Source of the DNA: Cheiracanthium punctorium
Taxonomy: Eukaryota > Arthropoda > Arachnida > Araneae > Cheiracanthiidae
DNA length: 64,000 nt
Direction: 5' to 3'
Assembly: GCA_038373885.1 (NCBI GenBank)
Contig: JAWZYV010012263.1
Location: 744,001-808,000, forward strand
The first letter of the stretch is position 1. Every line of letters begins with the position of its first letter. The translations under genes and the position numbers were made by a program. A model generated the notes under the pieces. That model did not search any database. It worked only from the letters and a program-made list of their open reading frames with translations, and was not told the origin of the DNA. Positions 46,003-57,800 of the stretch are shown in pieces.

Positions 46003-47763
46003 TAAATGTATAATTATTATCGAATCTGTTACCATGAAGGTTAAAGTTTTTAAAATTATTATTCAGCTTTTACAATTGTATGTAAGAAAAATTCATGATT
46101 TTTCCTTTCCTATAAATTACTGACCCAAAATGTCGGTATATTTTCTATTTCAAAAGTAAGGGGTGATGAAGACGTATGATAAGGCCTAGGGGACTGAAAC
46201 CCGCCTTAAAAGATGCCCAAAGCCTACCCAGTTGAGCAATTGACCGCGTGTACAAGGTGGTCGTTAGTAGTAGTCGAGAACAGAGCATGCAACCTTTGTT
46301 ACCAGTCCATACGCCTTGTCCATTCAACCACCACGTCAAAAATTACAAGGTATGTATTCTGGTGTGAATTCCATTTGTAAATGTATGCATTTTTTTGGGG
46401 GGGGGGGCGATTTTTGATTTTGTGTAGAGAGCACGTTAAGCATTAACATGTGTTTTTGAAATGCCAAATTTCGAGGGAAAATGAAATTTTCTATTGTATT
46501 AATATTAAAACATTGTTTTGTCTTTTAAAATTTAGTATTTTTTTATTTCTGATTTGCTTAGAACTTCAGTTGCAATTAACAGGAATTTTAAAATAAGTCA
46601 TTTCATAGGTAAGCTTAGTATTTTAAATTTAGTTTCTGCTTTTCCTCAAAATGAGGATTTTAAGATTTAAATTTATCGAAAAACAAACTAAATAAAATAA
46701 TGATTTTAATTAGGGATGGAGGAGACTAAAAATAAGCCTGCCTCGTCTCGCAAAAATCCCTATAATAGTAATAAAAACGTTAGTGTCGTCTCCCATAAGA
46801 ACTCTAAATCTTTGTCTAGTCTCACATCCGTCTGTAATTGTAACGTTATAAACGTTTGGTAACATACTCAGAATGAGTTGATTCAGGGAAGAAACCTCTG
46901 CTATGGATGAATGTAGTTAAATTATTTTTCCTTTTTTATTTATTTGAAGTAATAAATTGCCGTATATTTTCATTATTTTCCTGCATTTAAAAACTTCTCT
47001 AATTTTTCAAGAATGATAATTAAAGTTAAGAGAGTGGTTTCTTCCCTCTAGGAGGTTTCAAACATCAAAATAAAATTAGCAGAACAACAGATACAAGATA
47101 GCAAAACATCCTAACTCAATTTTAAGTAAAGTATCATTTTTCAGTAATTTTTATGCAGTAAGAATAAGATAAGAATCAGTCTTGAGATAAAGGAACAGTT
47201 GACAAGCAAAAAATGCGCAAGTAAACTATTTCGAGCAAAAATTGAATGAACAGATGCAAGCAAAGTATGATGAGTTACATTTGTTCTATATCGCTTGTCT
47301 GGCATCATCTCCAGATTCCTGTGGATACATCTTGCTGTGATTTTAACTCCTTGTCTGGCGCAGCATGTCCTTTTTGGACCTTGTGCCAATAAACACCACC
47401 AAACCAAACCAACCAGATTCCTGTTGAAATCTGGGACCTCTAGCTGGTGTGCTCTTAGTGAACAGCGAGTAGTAGTCACTTCTGTTCCTAAGAGTTCATT
47501 TGCTGGAAATAAGGAATGAATGTATAGAAGATTGAAGACCAACTCAAGACATTGGACCACTTTGTGCGAATATCTATTCCTGATTGTTACGGTAAGTCTA
47601 CTTTGTTTATTGGGTTTTTTTTTGCTGCGTCCTTAATCTCTGTTGCAACTGTCGAGAGTGTTTCCAGCTTTTCTGCAGCAAAATTCAACGCCTTGTTGAT
47701 GCACACGACCACAAAGTTGATTAGATTGTACTCTAATAGAGGACTTAGAAATGTTAGCGTTGA
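46003..47763. other. Mostly non-coding, with small SINE and MITE remnants
   Basis: On the minus strand GCGGTCAATTGCTCAACTGG and GGCGGGTTTCAGTCCCC (46189-46247) resemble tRNA A and B boxes. CCAATAAACACCACCAAACC at about 47388 looks like a SINE tail. 46711-46836 is a degenerate TAGGGATGG hAT MITE. The 139-codon minus-strand frame at 47141-47560 has no recognisable domain. Confidence 0.5.
46711..46836. mobile_element. Degenerate TAGGGATGG-family hAT MITE
   Basis: TAGGGATGGAGGAGAC at the left, CTCGTCTCGCAAAAATCCCT inside and AGTCTCACATCCGTCTG at the right identify an old, shortened copy of the family. No target duplication can be read. Confidence 0.6.
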
Positions 47764-48525
47764 ATGCACCAGAGGGTGTGAGGATGCGCGTGGACTTTGT
47801 CTATATACGGGCCACGCATCTGGAGGACGTCACTATGATGCCTTCCGGTTTCTTCTCAGAGAGCATTCAAGATGTAGGAGGAAAGTCTGGAATCGGATGA
47901 AATCTTCTAGATGAAGTCCTAATCACTGTCGGGAGTTCGAGGAAGGAGCAAGAGCGCCCTCGACTTAAAACTTGGTCGAAGTAAGGATGGTGATCCAGTC
48001 CAGTTGGGGGAGATATTCCAAGTCATCTTGGCACTTCATCGCTGTGTGAGAGTCAGTATGGCTACCGACTATGAGACAGAGTCAACGTGTAGGCCATATT
48101 GACGACATTCTCGAGTATTAAGTTTCTGCAACACTTACTGGGTTTTTTCAATGGCAAGTCTCGAAGGCTTAGCTTAGAAAATCCTATAGATACTGCAGAA
48201 ATTTAGGCTTACTTGGTCGCCATCTTGACTGTCCTTCCATAGTGATGAAGTCTAGACTTGGAATATCTCTCCTAACTGTACTGGATCGGCGTCCTTACAC
48301 TGACCAAGTCCTCAGTCGAGTGCCCTCTTGCTCCTTCCTCGAAGTCCTGACTGGGATTTTTCAATCAAGAAAGGATTTAGCCTCGAGGATTCCAGCCGTT
48401 CCGCCTCCATCTTGAGTGAGAGATATCCGAGCAGAAACCGGAAGGCGTCATCAGTGACGTCCTACAGATGCGCGGCCCGTATATAGACTAAGTCCACGCG
48501 CAGCCTCACGCCCTTTGGTGCATGC
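47764..48525. mobile_element. Large foldback element, about 310-bp arms
   Basis: The left arm (47764 to about 48078) starts AATGCACCAGAGGGTGTGAGG and contains GTCTATATACGGGCC and CGAGGAAGGAGCAAGAG. The right arm (about 48212-48525) holds the reverse complement of the same series and ends GGTGCAT. Between the arms lie about 130 bp. The arms are diverged but collinear. Frames reported over it are non-coding. Transcript from either side would make a long hairpin. Confidence 0.8.
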
Positions 48526-48529
48526 TGCG

Positions 48530-50302
48530 CCAGATTTCTTCAGGCAAGCTGTTAGGTAGTCTGAACGGGTGGAAAATGGCATTAATCTTCAAGTGCAGAA
48601 GGGCTTCCTTTGCAGTCGACATGTCTATAGCATTTGAAAAAGGTCCATTTTCTCTCAAGGTTCCGGAAGAAACTTTCGCCACTGGAACGATGCATGTTGC
48701 ACAGCTAGCAAGAATGTCATCAGAAATGAAAACGTATTTCCATTCCTTGGTGAGCATTCCAGCTGGCCTGAACAATTCTGAAAATAAGTAAATAAAACAT
48801 TAAGCAACAAATAGCGAAGAGAAATTATGACACTTGGTTTTTCCTCAACTTCCAATGTTTAAAATTCTATTTAAATTATTTTAGTAATTTTTGAGAAGTA
48901 AAAAAGTTCTAACGCACTGTTTCGAAGCAGTTTTCGCACCGACTAAATTTTTAAAAATGTTTTCTGTCATTCTCCAAGACGTAAAATTTACAAATCATTT
49001 TCAATATTATAATACCTTTCAACTCTAACAATTCCTGAAGGCGTTTATGATAATGTAGAATAGAAATTTTCGAGTATGTCGTTTATTTGAAAACTTAGCA
49101 AAAATATTCGGAAGAAAATTAGGTAACTGCGCTTTTAATCGAAGTTTTAAAAAAATGACATGCCTAAGAAGCAGCACACTGAAATTAATGAACCGGATGT
49201 TTCAAAATAGAAGTAAGTGATTATGTTTTCAACCCTAAGTGATCGAAGCATACTTTCAACGAGGAAAGTTAGTCCAATGAAGATCTTCCGGAATAATTTT
49301 TCGTTATGGTGAAATAATTTAAAGGCTTTTGCTCTTAAAAAAAAAATGCTTGTTTATTTTTTTTAACCATGCACCCTCAACCTTTTTGTCCACCGACTGT
49401 CTGAAGCACCCAGCACTCGCCCGATTAAAAGTGACCTTTTGATAAACCCGCCCTACCTCTTTTAAAAGGAAATACGAACAGCGGCCATGATTCTTGAAAC
49501 TCGGCCACTGTTTACATCGAATAAATATCGCCATAACCCCAATTTACAATTTGTGTATTATAGATGAAGAAATTGATGTCCAGCAATCTGATTTACTCAT
49601 TGGTGACTCGCTTTGGAAGGGACACTAAATGGATTGAAAGAGGACAACCGTTCTCATTTAAGTCAGCTTCTGTTCTGCCTTTGAGTTTAGCTTCAAATCA
49701 TGCAGAAGATATTGAAATTTTACTTTGCTTATGACAGCATCCATAAAAACACCAGACACTCAGTTAAATTTTTATTTCGAATCCAACACCCATCGAAATT
49801 TCTCAGTAAGCAATGAAGATACGAGCCCCCTATTATAAACATTCATGACTCATTTTACATTTTAAAAATTTGCAAGAAACGTTTTAAGCATTAAAACGTT
49901 ACGCACCCCAATTATAAAAACACCCATATCTTAGTTAAAACTTCCCTACCCAAATTATGAAGTGTTCAGGACATATTAAAATGTGTCTGGGCATATTTAA
50001 TTTCAGAATCATTCACTTAAACGATGCCTCAAACTGGGTTAAATTTTTTTTATTAAAAAGTTCTTCGACCAAGGCATCGCCCAGTCAGATAGCCCTTCAG
50101 TAGCTTTGCCTCAGCACAATACGCGCACAAAACACTGAGCACCGGTGAAATAAAATTGTGCTTCCTTAGGTTCAAAGCATGCATTAGAATAAAACCAAAA
50201 CGAATGAATATCGTATTCTTAAATGAATAAATAAAGATAAATCATACCAAAGCATCGATCAGAAAGCACTATCCAACACAAGTCTTCCCCCCCCCCCCCC
50301 CC
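48530..50302. other. Non-coding stretch
   Basis: No gene seen. Both strands are open at about 48510-48790 because of base composition, without recognisable protein similarity. A C run lies at 50287-50302. Confidence 0.5.
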
Positions 50303-50533
50303 AAATTTGATGCACTGTCGTCAAACTTGAGAAAAATTTGTAAATACCCTAAAAAAAACTCTAAATCACTGTAATGTAGCTTTCGGGACCCCGCAAAAGC
50401 CCTTTAAATTATTATTTACATGGTCTAAATTAAGAATAAGCTGTTATAAACGTTTATACACTTATTGTATTGTGCTTGAACTGGATGAATCACTCAACTT
50501 CCATAGAATGCCACGTACTGGAATTCTTTTGAA

Positions 50534-50709
50534 TAGGGATGGACGCGAGACGAAAAATAAGCGTCTCGCGTCTCGCAAAATAGCCTAAAAGCTTGTCTCG
50601 TCTCGCAAAAATCCCTATATCATAATGTTAAAAATGTGTGTCTCGTCTCGCAAAAGAGCTGTAAATCTCTGTCTCGTCTCGCAAAAAAGTCGTCTCGCGT
50701 CCATCCCCA
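50534..50709. mobile_element. hAT-type MITE of the TAGGGATGG family, 176 bp
   Basis: Ends TAGGGATGGACGCGAGACG and CGTCTCGCGTCCATCCCCA, target duplication CTTTTGAA at 50526-50533 and 50710-50717. The second copy of the segmental duplication has the unoccupied site (single CTTTTGAA near 53020). It is nearly identical, in reverse orientation, to 22266-22440. Confidence 0.95.
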
Positions 50710-51387
50710 CTTTTGAATGCTGTAGTAGAAAAACTATCAATGCTACAGACACTACAAAAAATAATGCTTCCCACCTAAAGTAATGGTCGAAAACATCTCT
50801 TCTTTTTCTATGAAATAAAGGAAATACCTCTAACATACGCTTTAGAAAATTACTGTCCTCAGAGCGTAATGTATTGGAATTCTTTTGGCTGCTCCTGCAT
50901 AATAACCAAATATACCGTTTTCAATAGGATGCGTGGTATACAGTACATGATAATACTACATAATAAAATCAGAGCGTAAAGTAAGTTTGTAGCTGTCTGG
51001 CTATGTGACTGTTTGACTTCAAAATATCAGTTTTCGCTACTTTCTTTCGAACCAGACGACATCGAAACATGCGTATGCTGTTAAAAAGAAAATTAAAAAT
51101 TCAAAGATATCAGTCATCTGATTTAAATTTCGAAACTCTGATTACTTTAGACGATATCGATAAAAAACTGAAAAAAAATTAGAGTGCCCTATTTGGCGAT
51201 TTTCGGAAGTTTTAATAATTTTTGTTTTTGAAACAAATCAGAAAAGCTGTTTCAAGCATGCAGAGTCGCGTGCTTTTAAAATGAAAAGGTGGGAATTATA
51301 CAGTTTGATGCCAAATTAAAAATTATGAGAAAGAAATAACACCTAGGGCTGCGCGAACCACCTTTGCTCTAATGAATAAAGAATTAA

Positions 51388-52067
51388 CCCTTTCCCTGCC
51401 TCACACACTTCTGATGAAAGTTTTTGCAAGATACTATTTTTCTACGTTATATGCTTGCTAAACACATAAATGCAAACAATTTTATTTTTGTTGTTATTTC
51501 TGTGGTAGCAACAAAATGGTTCAAAACAGCACCATCGGCAGGAACCATTATAAAAAAAGTACATACAAGAAAATATGATAAATCTTACATAAAATCATGA
51601 AATAAATGAATGGCTTCTGGAAGAGTCAAAAAACGTCTATTTCGACCAAAAAAAAAATAGCTAAAAAAAGAATGAAAATATCCAAGTTCAAACTTCTCTT
51701 ATTCTATTTTTATACTGCTACAAGAAAATACAAGGAAAAATTAAACAACGATCTTACCTGCAGATGCCATTTTGTTCTTAAAGAATAAAATTATTGAATT
51801 TTTTTTATCGAAGACGTGTTCATCATATGGCGCTTTCTATTTTGAGATCGATGATCTTATTAAAAATTGAAACGTTAAATTGCCTTACATTGAAATTTTT
51901 TTTTAAATTACAAATAGGTACCAGTTAGTATTAAAAAATATTTTGTAAAATTATAATTCTTCATTTACATGAAACAATTAAACAAAAACTGTTTGTCCCA
52001 ATTTAAGGCCTTGAAAAAAAAAAAAAAAATTAAGTGGTGCGAAAACGAACCTCCAGCAGGGAATGGG
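51388..52067. mobile_element. TTAA-flanked element (third piggyBac-like family), 680 bp
   Basis: TTAA at 51384-51387 and 52068-52071. Ends CCCTTTCCCTGC and GCAGGGAATGGG. It lies inside duplication copy 1, with its twin in copy 2 at 53699-54413, so it predates the duplication. No transposase frame. Confidence 0.75.
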
Positions 52068-52473
52068 TTAAGACGTGTTACCATCTTTTTGGGTTTCCCT
52101 GTATATTTAAGATATCAAAAATATTCTATGACTTTCTTACTTCATTAAAACTTCAGTAAGGTCGTCTGCAGCTCGACTCCACCGTTTACACTTTACGAAT
52201 TTCAAATAAAACCATTGTCCGCAACATGCAATATTATTTCTTAAGCACTAATGCTAAAAATTAAAACCGAAACGAAATACTCTATTCTGTAGAGATAAGG
52301 CAATTTGAAAAAGAAGAGTTTCGTCGGCAAAACGCGAAATTTCTTTTTTTTTTTTTCCTTTTTTTCTTTGATAGCGAGTGACGCTGGCATAGTTTATGTG
52401 TCATCCTGGAATGGCTCTCTGTATCATATCAAGTTAGAATATGTAATGCAAACTTTTACGTCACGACTCAAAT

Positions 52474-52475
<2 letters not shown>

Positions 52476-52511
<36 letters not shown>
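52476..52511. repeat. T36 homopolymer
   Basis: Present only in duplication copy 1. The corresponding site in copy 2 reads TTTTGCTTTTTTTGG, so the run expanded, or shrank, after duplication. Confidence 0.9.
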
Positions 52512-52512
<1 letters not shown>

Positions 52513-52795
52513 TATTCCGCCATCATAGGATTTAATTCCAATTAAATATTTAAGAAAAAATGTTCGTCTTCTACCGTGCGGGGAACGGTTATATAAATTT
52601 TATAGCAATCAGTACTTATTTACAGCAGCTAGAACAAGGAAAGACACACAGAGAAACCGAAACCATAAACCCTTTAACCTTGTAATGAAGTATTAAAAAA
52701 AAAAGTACTATAATTATTTCTTCGACATTCACTATGCTTTCTTCTCCCCGCGAATAACTTTATTTCAAGTTTCTGTTCAAGTTATTTCAAGTTTC

Positions 52796-55086
52796 CCAAA
52801 TTTGATGCACTGTCGTCAAACTTGACAAAAATTTGTAAGTAACCTAAAAAAGACTCGTAGTATCACTGTAGGTTTCGGGACCCCGCAAAAGCCCTTTAAA
52901 TGTTATTTCCATTGTCTAAATTAAGAATAAACTGTTATAAACGTTTATATACTTATTGCATCGTTCTTGAACTGGATGAACGACTCAACTGCCATAGAGT
53001 GCTACGTATTGGAATTCTTTTGAATGATCCTGTAGAAGAACTATCAATGCTACAGACATTACAAAATAATGCTTCTTATCGAAAGTAATGGTCGAAAACA
53101 TATCTATTCTTTTTCTATGAAATAAACGAATACCTCTAACATACGCTTTAGAAAATTACTGTCCTCAGAGCGTAATGTATTGGAATTCTTTTGGCTGCTC
53201 CTGCATAATAACCATAAATGCTACATATCCCGTTTTCAATAGGGTACGTGGTATACAGTACATGAGAATAATACATAATAAAATCAGAGCGTAAACTAAG
53301 TTTGTAGCTGTCTGTCTATGTGACTGTTTGACTTCGAAATATCAGTTTTCGCTACTTTCTTTCGAACCAGACGACATCGAAACATGCGTATGCTGTTAAA
53401 AAGAAAATTAAAAATTCAAAGATATCAGTCATCTGACTTAAATATCGAAACTCGAAATACTTTAGACGATATCGATAAAAAACTGAAAAAATTAGAGTGC
53501 CCTATTTGGCGATTTTCGGAAGTTTTAAATAATTTTTGTTTTTGAAACAAATCAGAAAAGCTGTTTCAAGCATGCAGAGTCGGGTGCTTTTAAAATAAAA
53601 AGGTGGGAATTATACAGTTTGATGCCAAATTAAAAATTATGAGAAAGAAATAACTAGGGCTACGCGAACCACCTTTGCTCTAATGAATAAAGAATTAACC
53701 CTTTCCCTGCCGCACACACTTCTGAGGAAAGTTTTTGCAAGATACTATTTTTCTACGTTATATGCTTGCTAAACACATAAATGCAAACAAAATTTTTTTT
53801 TGTTATTTCTGTGGTAGCAACAAAATGGTTCAAAAACGCACCATCAGCAGGAACCATTATAAAAAAAGTACATACAAGAAAATATGAAAAATCTTACATA
53901 AAATCATGAAATAAATGAATGGCTTCTGGAAGGGTCGAAAAACGTCTATTTCGACCAAAAAAAAACTAGCTAAAAAAAGAATGAAAATATCCAAGTTCAA
54001 ACTTCTCTTATTCTATTTTTATACTGCTTCATGCTGACGGTGCGTTTTCGCACCCATAATTTTAAGCTTTAAAAATACAAGGAAAAATTAAACAACGATC
54101 TTACCTGCAGATGCCATTTTGTTCTTAAAGAATAAAATTATTGAATTTTTTTAGCGAAGACGTGTTCATCATATGGCGCTATCTATTTTCAGATCGATGA
54201 TCTTATTAAAAATTGAAACGTTAAATTGCCTTACATTGAAATTTTTTTTTAAATTACAAATAGGTACCAGTTAGTATTAAAAAATATTTTGTAAAATTAT
54301 AATTCTTCATTTACATGAAACAATTAAACAAAAACTGTTTGTCCCAATTTAAGGCCTTGAAAAAAAAAAATTTTTTTTAATGGTGCGAAAACGAACCACC
54401 AGCAGGGAATGGGTTAAGACGTGTTACCATCTTTTTGGGTTTCCCTGTATATTTAAGATATCAAAAATATTCTATGACTTTCTTACTTCATTAAAACTTC
54501 AGTAAGGTCGTCTGCAGCTCGACTCCACCGTTTACACTTTACGAATTTCAAATAAAACCATTGTCCACAACATGCAATATTATTTCTTAAGCACTAATGC
54601 TAAAAATTAAAACCGAAAAGAAATATTCTATTCTGTAGAGATAAGGCAATTTGAAAAAGAAGAGTTTCGTCGGCAAAACGCGAAATTTCTTTTTTTCTTT
54701 GATAGCGAGTGACGCTGGCATAGTTTATGTGTCATCCTGAAATTGCTCTCTGTATCATATCAAGTTAGAATATGTAATGCAAACTTTTTACGTCACGACA
54801 CAAATAATTTTGCTTTTTTTGGATTCCGCCATCACAGGATTTAATTCCAATTAAATATTTAAGAAAAAATGTTCGTCTTCTACCGTGCGGGGAACGGTTA
54901 TATAAATTTTATAGCAATCAGTACTTATTTACAGCAGCTAGAACAAGGAAAGACACACAGAGAAACCGAAACCATAAACCCTTTAACCTTGTAATGAAGT
55001 ATTAAAAAAAAAAGTACTATAATTATTTCTTCGACATTCACTATGCTTTCTTCTCCCCGCGAATAACTTTATTTCAAGTTTCTGTT
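52796..55086 (+). repeat. Segmental tandem duplication, copy 2
   Basis: This follows copy 1 directly. It lacks the hAT MITE and the long T run and has an extra segment near 54029-54072 (with GGTGCGTTTTCGCACC). At the junction a short TTATTTCAAGTTTC repeat (around 52769-52795) is present twice and may be the micro-homology used. Confidence 0.92.
53699..54413. mobile_element. TTAA-flanked element, twin of 51388-52067, 715 bp
   Basis: TTAA at 53695-53698 and 54414-54417, with the same termini as its twin. It is longer because of the inserted segment at about 54029-54072. Confidence 0.75.
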
Positions 55087-55538
55087 ACCACCAGCAGTCA
55101 TAGAATAGAATCAAGCGATTTAGTAGATTGAAAGGTTTACTGCAAAAACTAAACTCCAACTATTCAAGTTAGCGGAAAAGTGTAAACAATGCTTGGGGAT
55201 TCAACACAAACTACGGAGACAAGTATTTTTTTTTCTCGAGTAACACAAGAACTAACGATTGGAGCTATACGTTTTTGGTTCTAAACGAAAGAGTTTTAAC
55301 TGCCAGATAGTCCATGTAACTGTAGAATGGAGCTACCTCCTTTTTCCAACAAAAATCTCAATTACTATTTTTCTGAAAAAACAAATTTTTTTTACTTGTA
55401 ACTGAACCAGTTCCTTGAAATTTTATGGGTGCATTGCACCCACGTTATTTTTTCTGTGGGCACATGAACTGAGGGCCCGATTTAGAAAATCAATGACTGT
55501 TGGCACAACTCGGAATAGAAGCGCCTAATGGCCATTAG
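55087..55538. other. Non-coding stretch
   Basis: I see nothing supportable. Confidence 0.5.
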
Positions 55539-55540
55539 TA

Positions 55541-56864
55541 CAGTAAAACCTGCTAAAGTGACCACCTTGGTAAAGAGACCACCTGTCTAAAGTGACACTT
55601 TTATGAAATTTCATTGTAACCCATAAAAAAATGTATGGGGGAAAATATCCTGTAAAGTGACCACCTGCGAAAGCTGTATATTGCCCAGATAATCTGCCAA
55701 ATTTAAGTTTTTTAATCTGTCAAATGTGACCACTTTCCACTATAAACTGCCTCTTAAATATAAAACACATTCAGATAATATAGAATGATATATCCCTTTG
55801 CAGTTGTTTAACACAAGATTTGATCTCAACACTAATTTTCTCTTCTGTAACACTTGTTCTCAATAGATGAATAAATTAAAAAGAAAGAAAAAAAATTAAG
55901 ATAAATAAATTAAAAAGAAAAACTTGTTTTAGTCTAGATTCTTTTATATTTCTGTTGATGCTAAAATTGATTCAGCGTGGTTTCCAGTAAGAGGTGCTTG
56001 GGATGCAGTTAATCACATATTTACAATTAATTTTGAGGAAGTTAATCACACATTTAGGAGTACTTCTGATTTCCCTTTACCTATTCTAAATGTAATACAC
56101 TTGCCATTTTAAATCTCCCATCTGTCAATAATGCTATTTAACTGTTTCTTAATTTACTTTGGTTTTAGACTTTGTAATGCATTTTGTTGGCGTCTGTAGT
56201 CTGTGAATATATTTAATTTTCTTCCTTTCCCACAGGATTACGATAATTTTGTCTAGGCTACAAAAACTATACTCTGATCACCCCTGTGGCGAGTCACATT
56301 TAAATTTTGCCAAACATGTATAAAGCCTAACATTTCTTTTCATTTTTTCAACCTGGCGATTTACTTGGCGACCGGCCCTTTTAGAACTTTGCTGTTACAG
56401 CACAGTCTGTTATCTAAACAATGTGTTCTTGATGTACACTAGTGAAAATTGTATCATGAACTATATTTGTGCAAACATGAAAACAACCCAAACATTCAAA
56501 CTGTACTTTGATAATATGCCAAGCTGCAAAATGGAGATTTATATTTATTATTTTTTATTATCCATTGTGACCAAGAAGTATTAAAAAACATATTGAAACG
56601 TAAGTATAAGGAAGTCGCAAGTTAGTATGCAATGTGCATTTTAATGTTTCAGTATTTCACTCCCTGCATTTCTCTTTTTTGATCATGAATATTTATTGAT
56701 TTTGAGATCTTTTTATAAATAAACTGTAGAGTGTTTGTGCAAGTGTTATTTGAATTTTAAGCATAAACAAATTTATTAAAGTGCTACCTTTGTAAGGTGA
56801 CCACCTGTATAAGGTGACCAGTTTTGTCGTTCCCGAGGGTGGTCACATTAGGCAGGTTCCACTG
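55541..56864. mobile_element. pogo/Tigger-like non-autonomous element, 1324 bp
   Basis: TA at 55539-55540 and 56865-56866 flank ends CAGTAAAACCTGCTAAAGTG and CACATTAGGCAGGTTCCACTG. AAGTGACCACCT and its variants repeat near both ends (AAGGTGACCACCTGTATAAGG on the right). CAGTGGAACC-type starts with TA duplication are typical of pogo/Tigger elements. I find no transposase frame in the interior, only AT-rich sequence. An older copy is at 30608-30965. Confidence 0.8.
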
Positions 56865-57139
56865 TATTTCGTAATCAGCTAGAAATTTCTGGCGACGCCC
56901 ATGCCATTGCACCTACCCGTTTCGACGATACCTGACAATACAGTCGAAAAATCAAGTCAGAAAACACTGTCCTACTTTGAAGACGTCTTCGAAAGTATAT
57001 ACGTCCTCGCAGGCATCGACCCTGGTAACTCAGACGTGACGTAGAGTTCTATAAAAAAAAAAAAGAGATATGCATCATGTCTTAGAAGTCTAGAAATCAG
57101 TGGCGATTCAAAGGGAAAGGGAGATAGCCCTCCCCTGAA

Positions 57140-57567
57140 TTAACCACCTTCTATATATAGAAAGTCTAACAGCTTAAACTTTGACGTCATCACTAGATCT
57201 TCTTAAATGACGTCATTACAGTTGTATCTTCAAAAATTGAAACTATTTAAAACTTCTGGTGCGTGCTACCAATATTTGAAGATATCTTAAGCTAAAGCTA
57301 AAACTTAAAGTACTTTTCTGATACAAAATAATTCATTATGATCTATTTCTGTACCATATTATATAATTAGTGATGGTTAAGAATTTCCATTTGTCAAAAA
57401 TTAGTTTTTCAGTCGAAAAATAATGAAAGGTTCTATTCGTGAGAAAATTCTCCAAATTTTAAATAGTTATACATTTTGAAGACAAAACTGTTATAACGTC
57501 ACTTAAGATCTACTGATGACGTCAAAGTTTCAGTTGTTAGGCTTTCTAAGTCTAGAAGGTATTGCCT
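57140..57567. mobile_element. Foldback element
   Basis: ACCTTCTATATATAGAAAGTC, AAACTTTGACGTCATCACTAG and TGACGTCATTA (57147-57222) are mirrored by TAACGTCACTTAAGATC, GATGACGTCAAAGTTTCAG and CTTTCTAAGTCTAGAAGGT (57493-57560). About 270 bp separates the arms. No target duplication is clear. Confidence 0.7.
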
Positions 57568-57623
57568 GAGTACACTTGAACCCACCACACACTGAAACCA
57601 TATTTAACCTGTTAACTTTCCTA

Positions 57624-57800
57624 ATTTAAAAGGACGCAACGGAGAAGACTCTCCTTTGACGGGTGTTTGGTTCCCAGAAGGGTTCTTGCCGCCGGAACTC
57701 AGCGATTGCAAGAGAGCAAAGCTGGGCCCCAGCGGAGCATTCAAAGAAACACTTTGGTAAAGGAGTATGTTAGAGTCTTCTCTGTTGCGTCCTTTTAAAT
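57624..57800. mobile_element. Short terminal-inverted-repeat MITE, 177 bp
   Basis: ATTTAAAAGGACGCAACGGA followed by GAAGACTCT is mirrored by AGAGTCTTCTCTGTTGCGTC and CTTTTAAAT with one mismatch (29-bp repeats). The GC-richer interior (GGGCCCCAGCGGAGC) has no gene. The 72-codon minus-strand frame across it is not supported. Confidence 0.75.

Larger units (their letters stand above)
50303..52778 (+). repeat. Segmental tandem duplication, copy 1
   Basis: From AAATTTGATGCACTGTCGTC to TATTTCAAGTTTCTGTT this matches 52796-55086 almost base for base. It differs by a hAT MITE (50534-50709 plus target duplication), a longer T run (52476-52511) and the absence of a roughly 40-bp palindrome-bearing segment. 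No coding content is recognised. Confidence 0.92.

Noticed and set aside
47141..47560. 139-codon minus-strand frame as a gene
   Set aside because: The composition is featureless, it overlaps a SINE-tail-like stretch, and another frame is open on the opposite strand over the same bases.
48506..48791. Frames open on both strands
   Set aside because: Each is antisense to the other, neither has recognisable similarity, and they begin at the end of the foldback arm.
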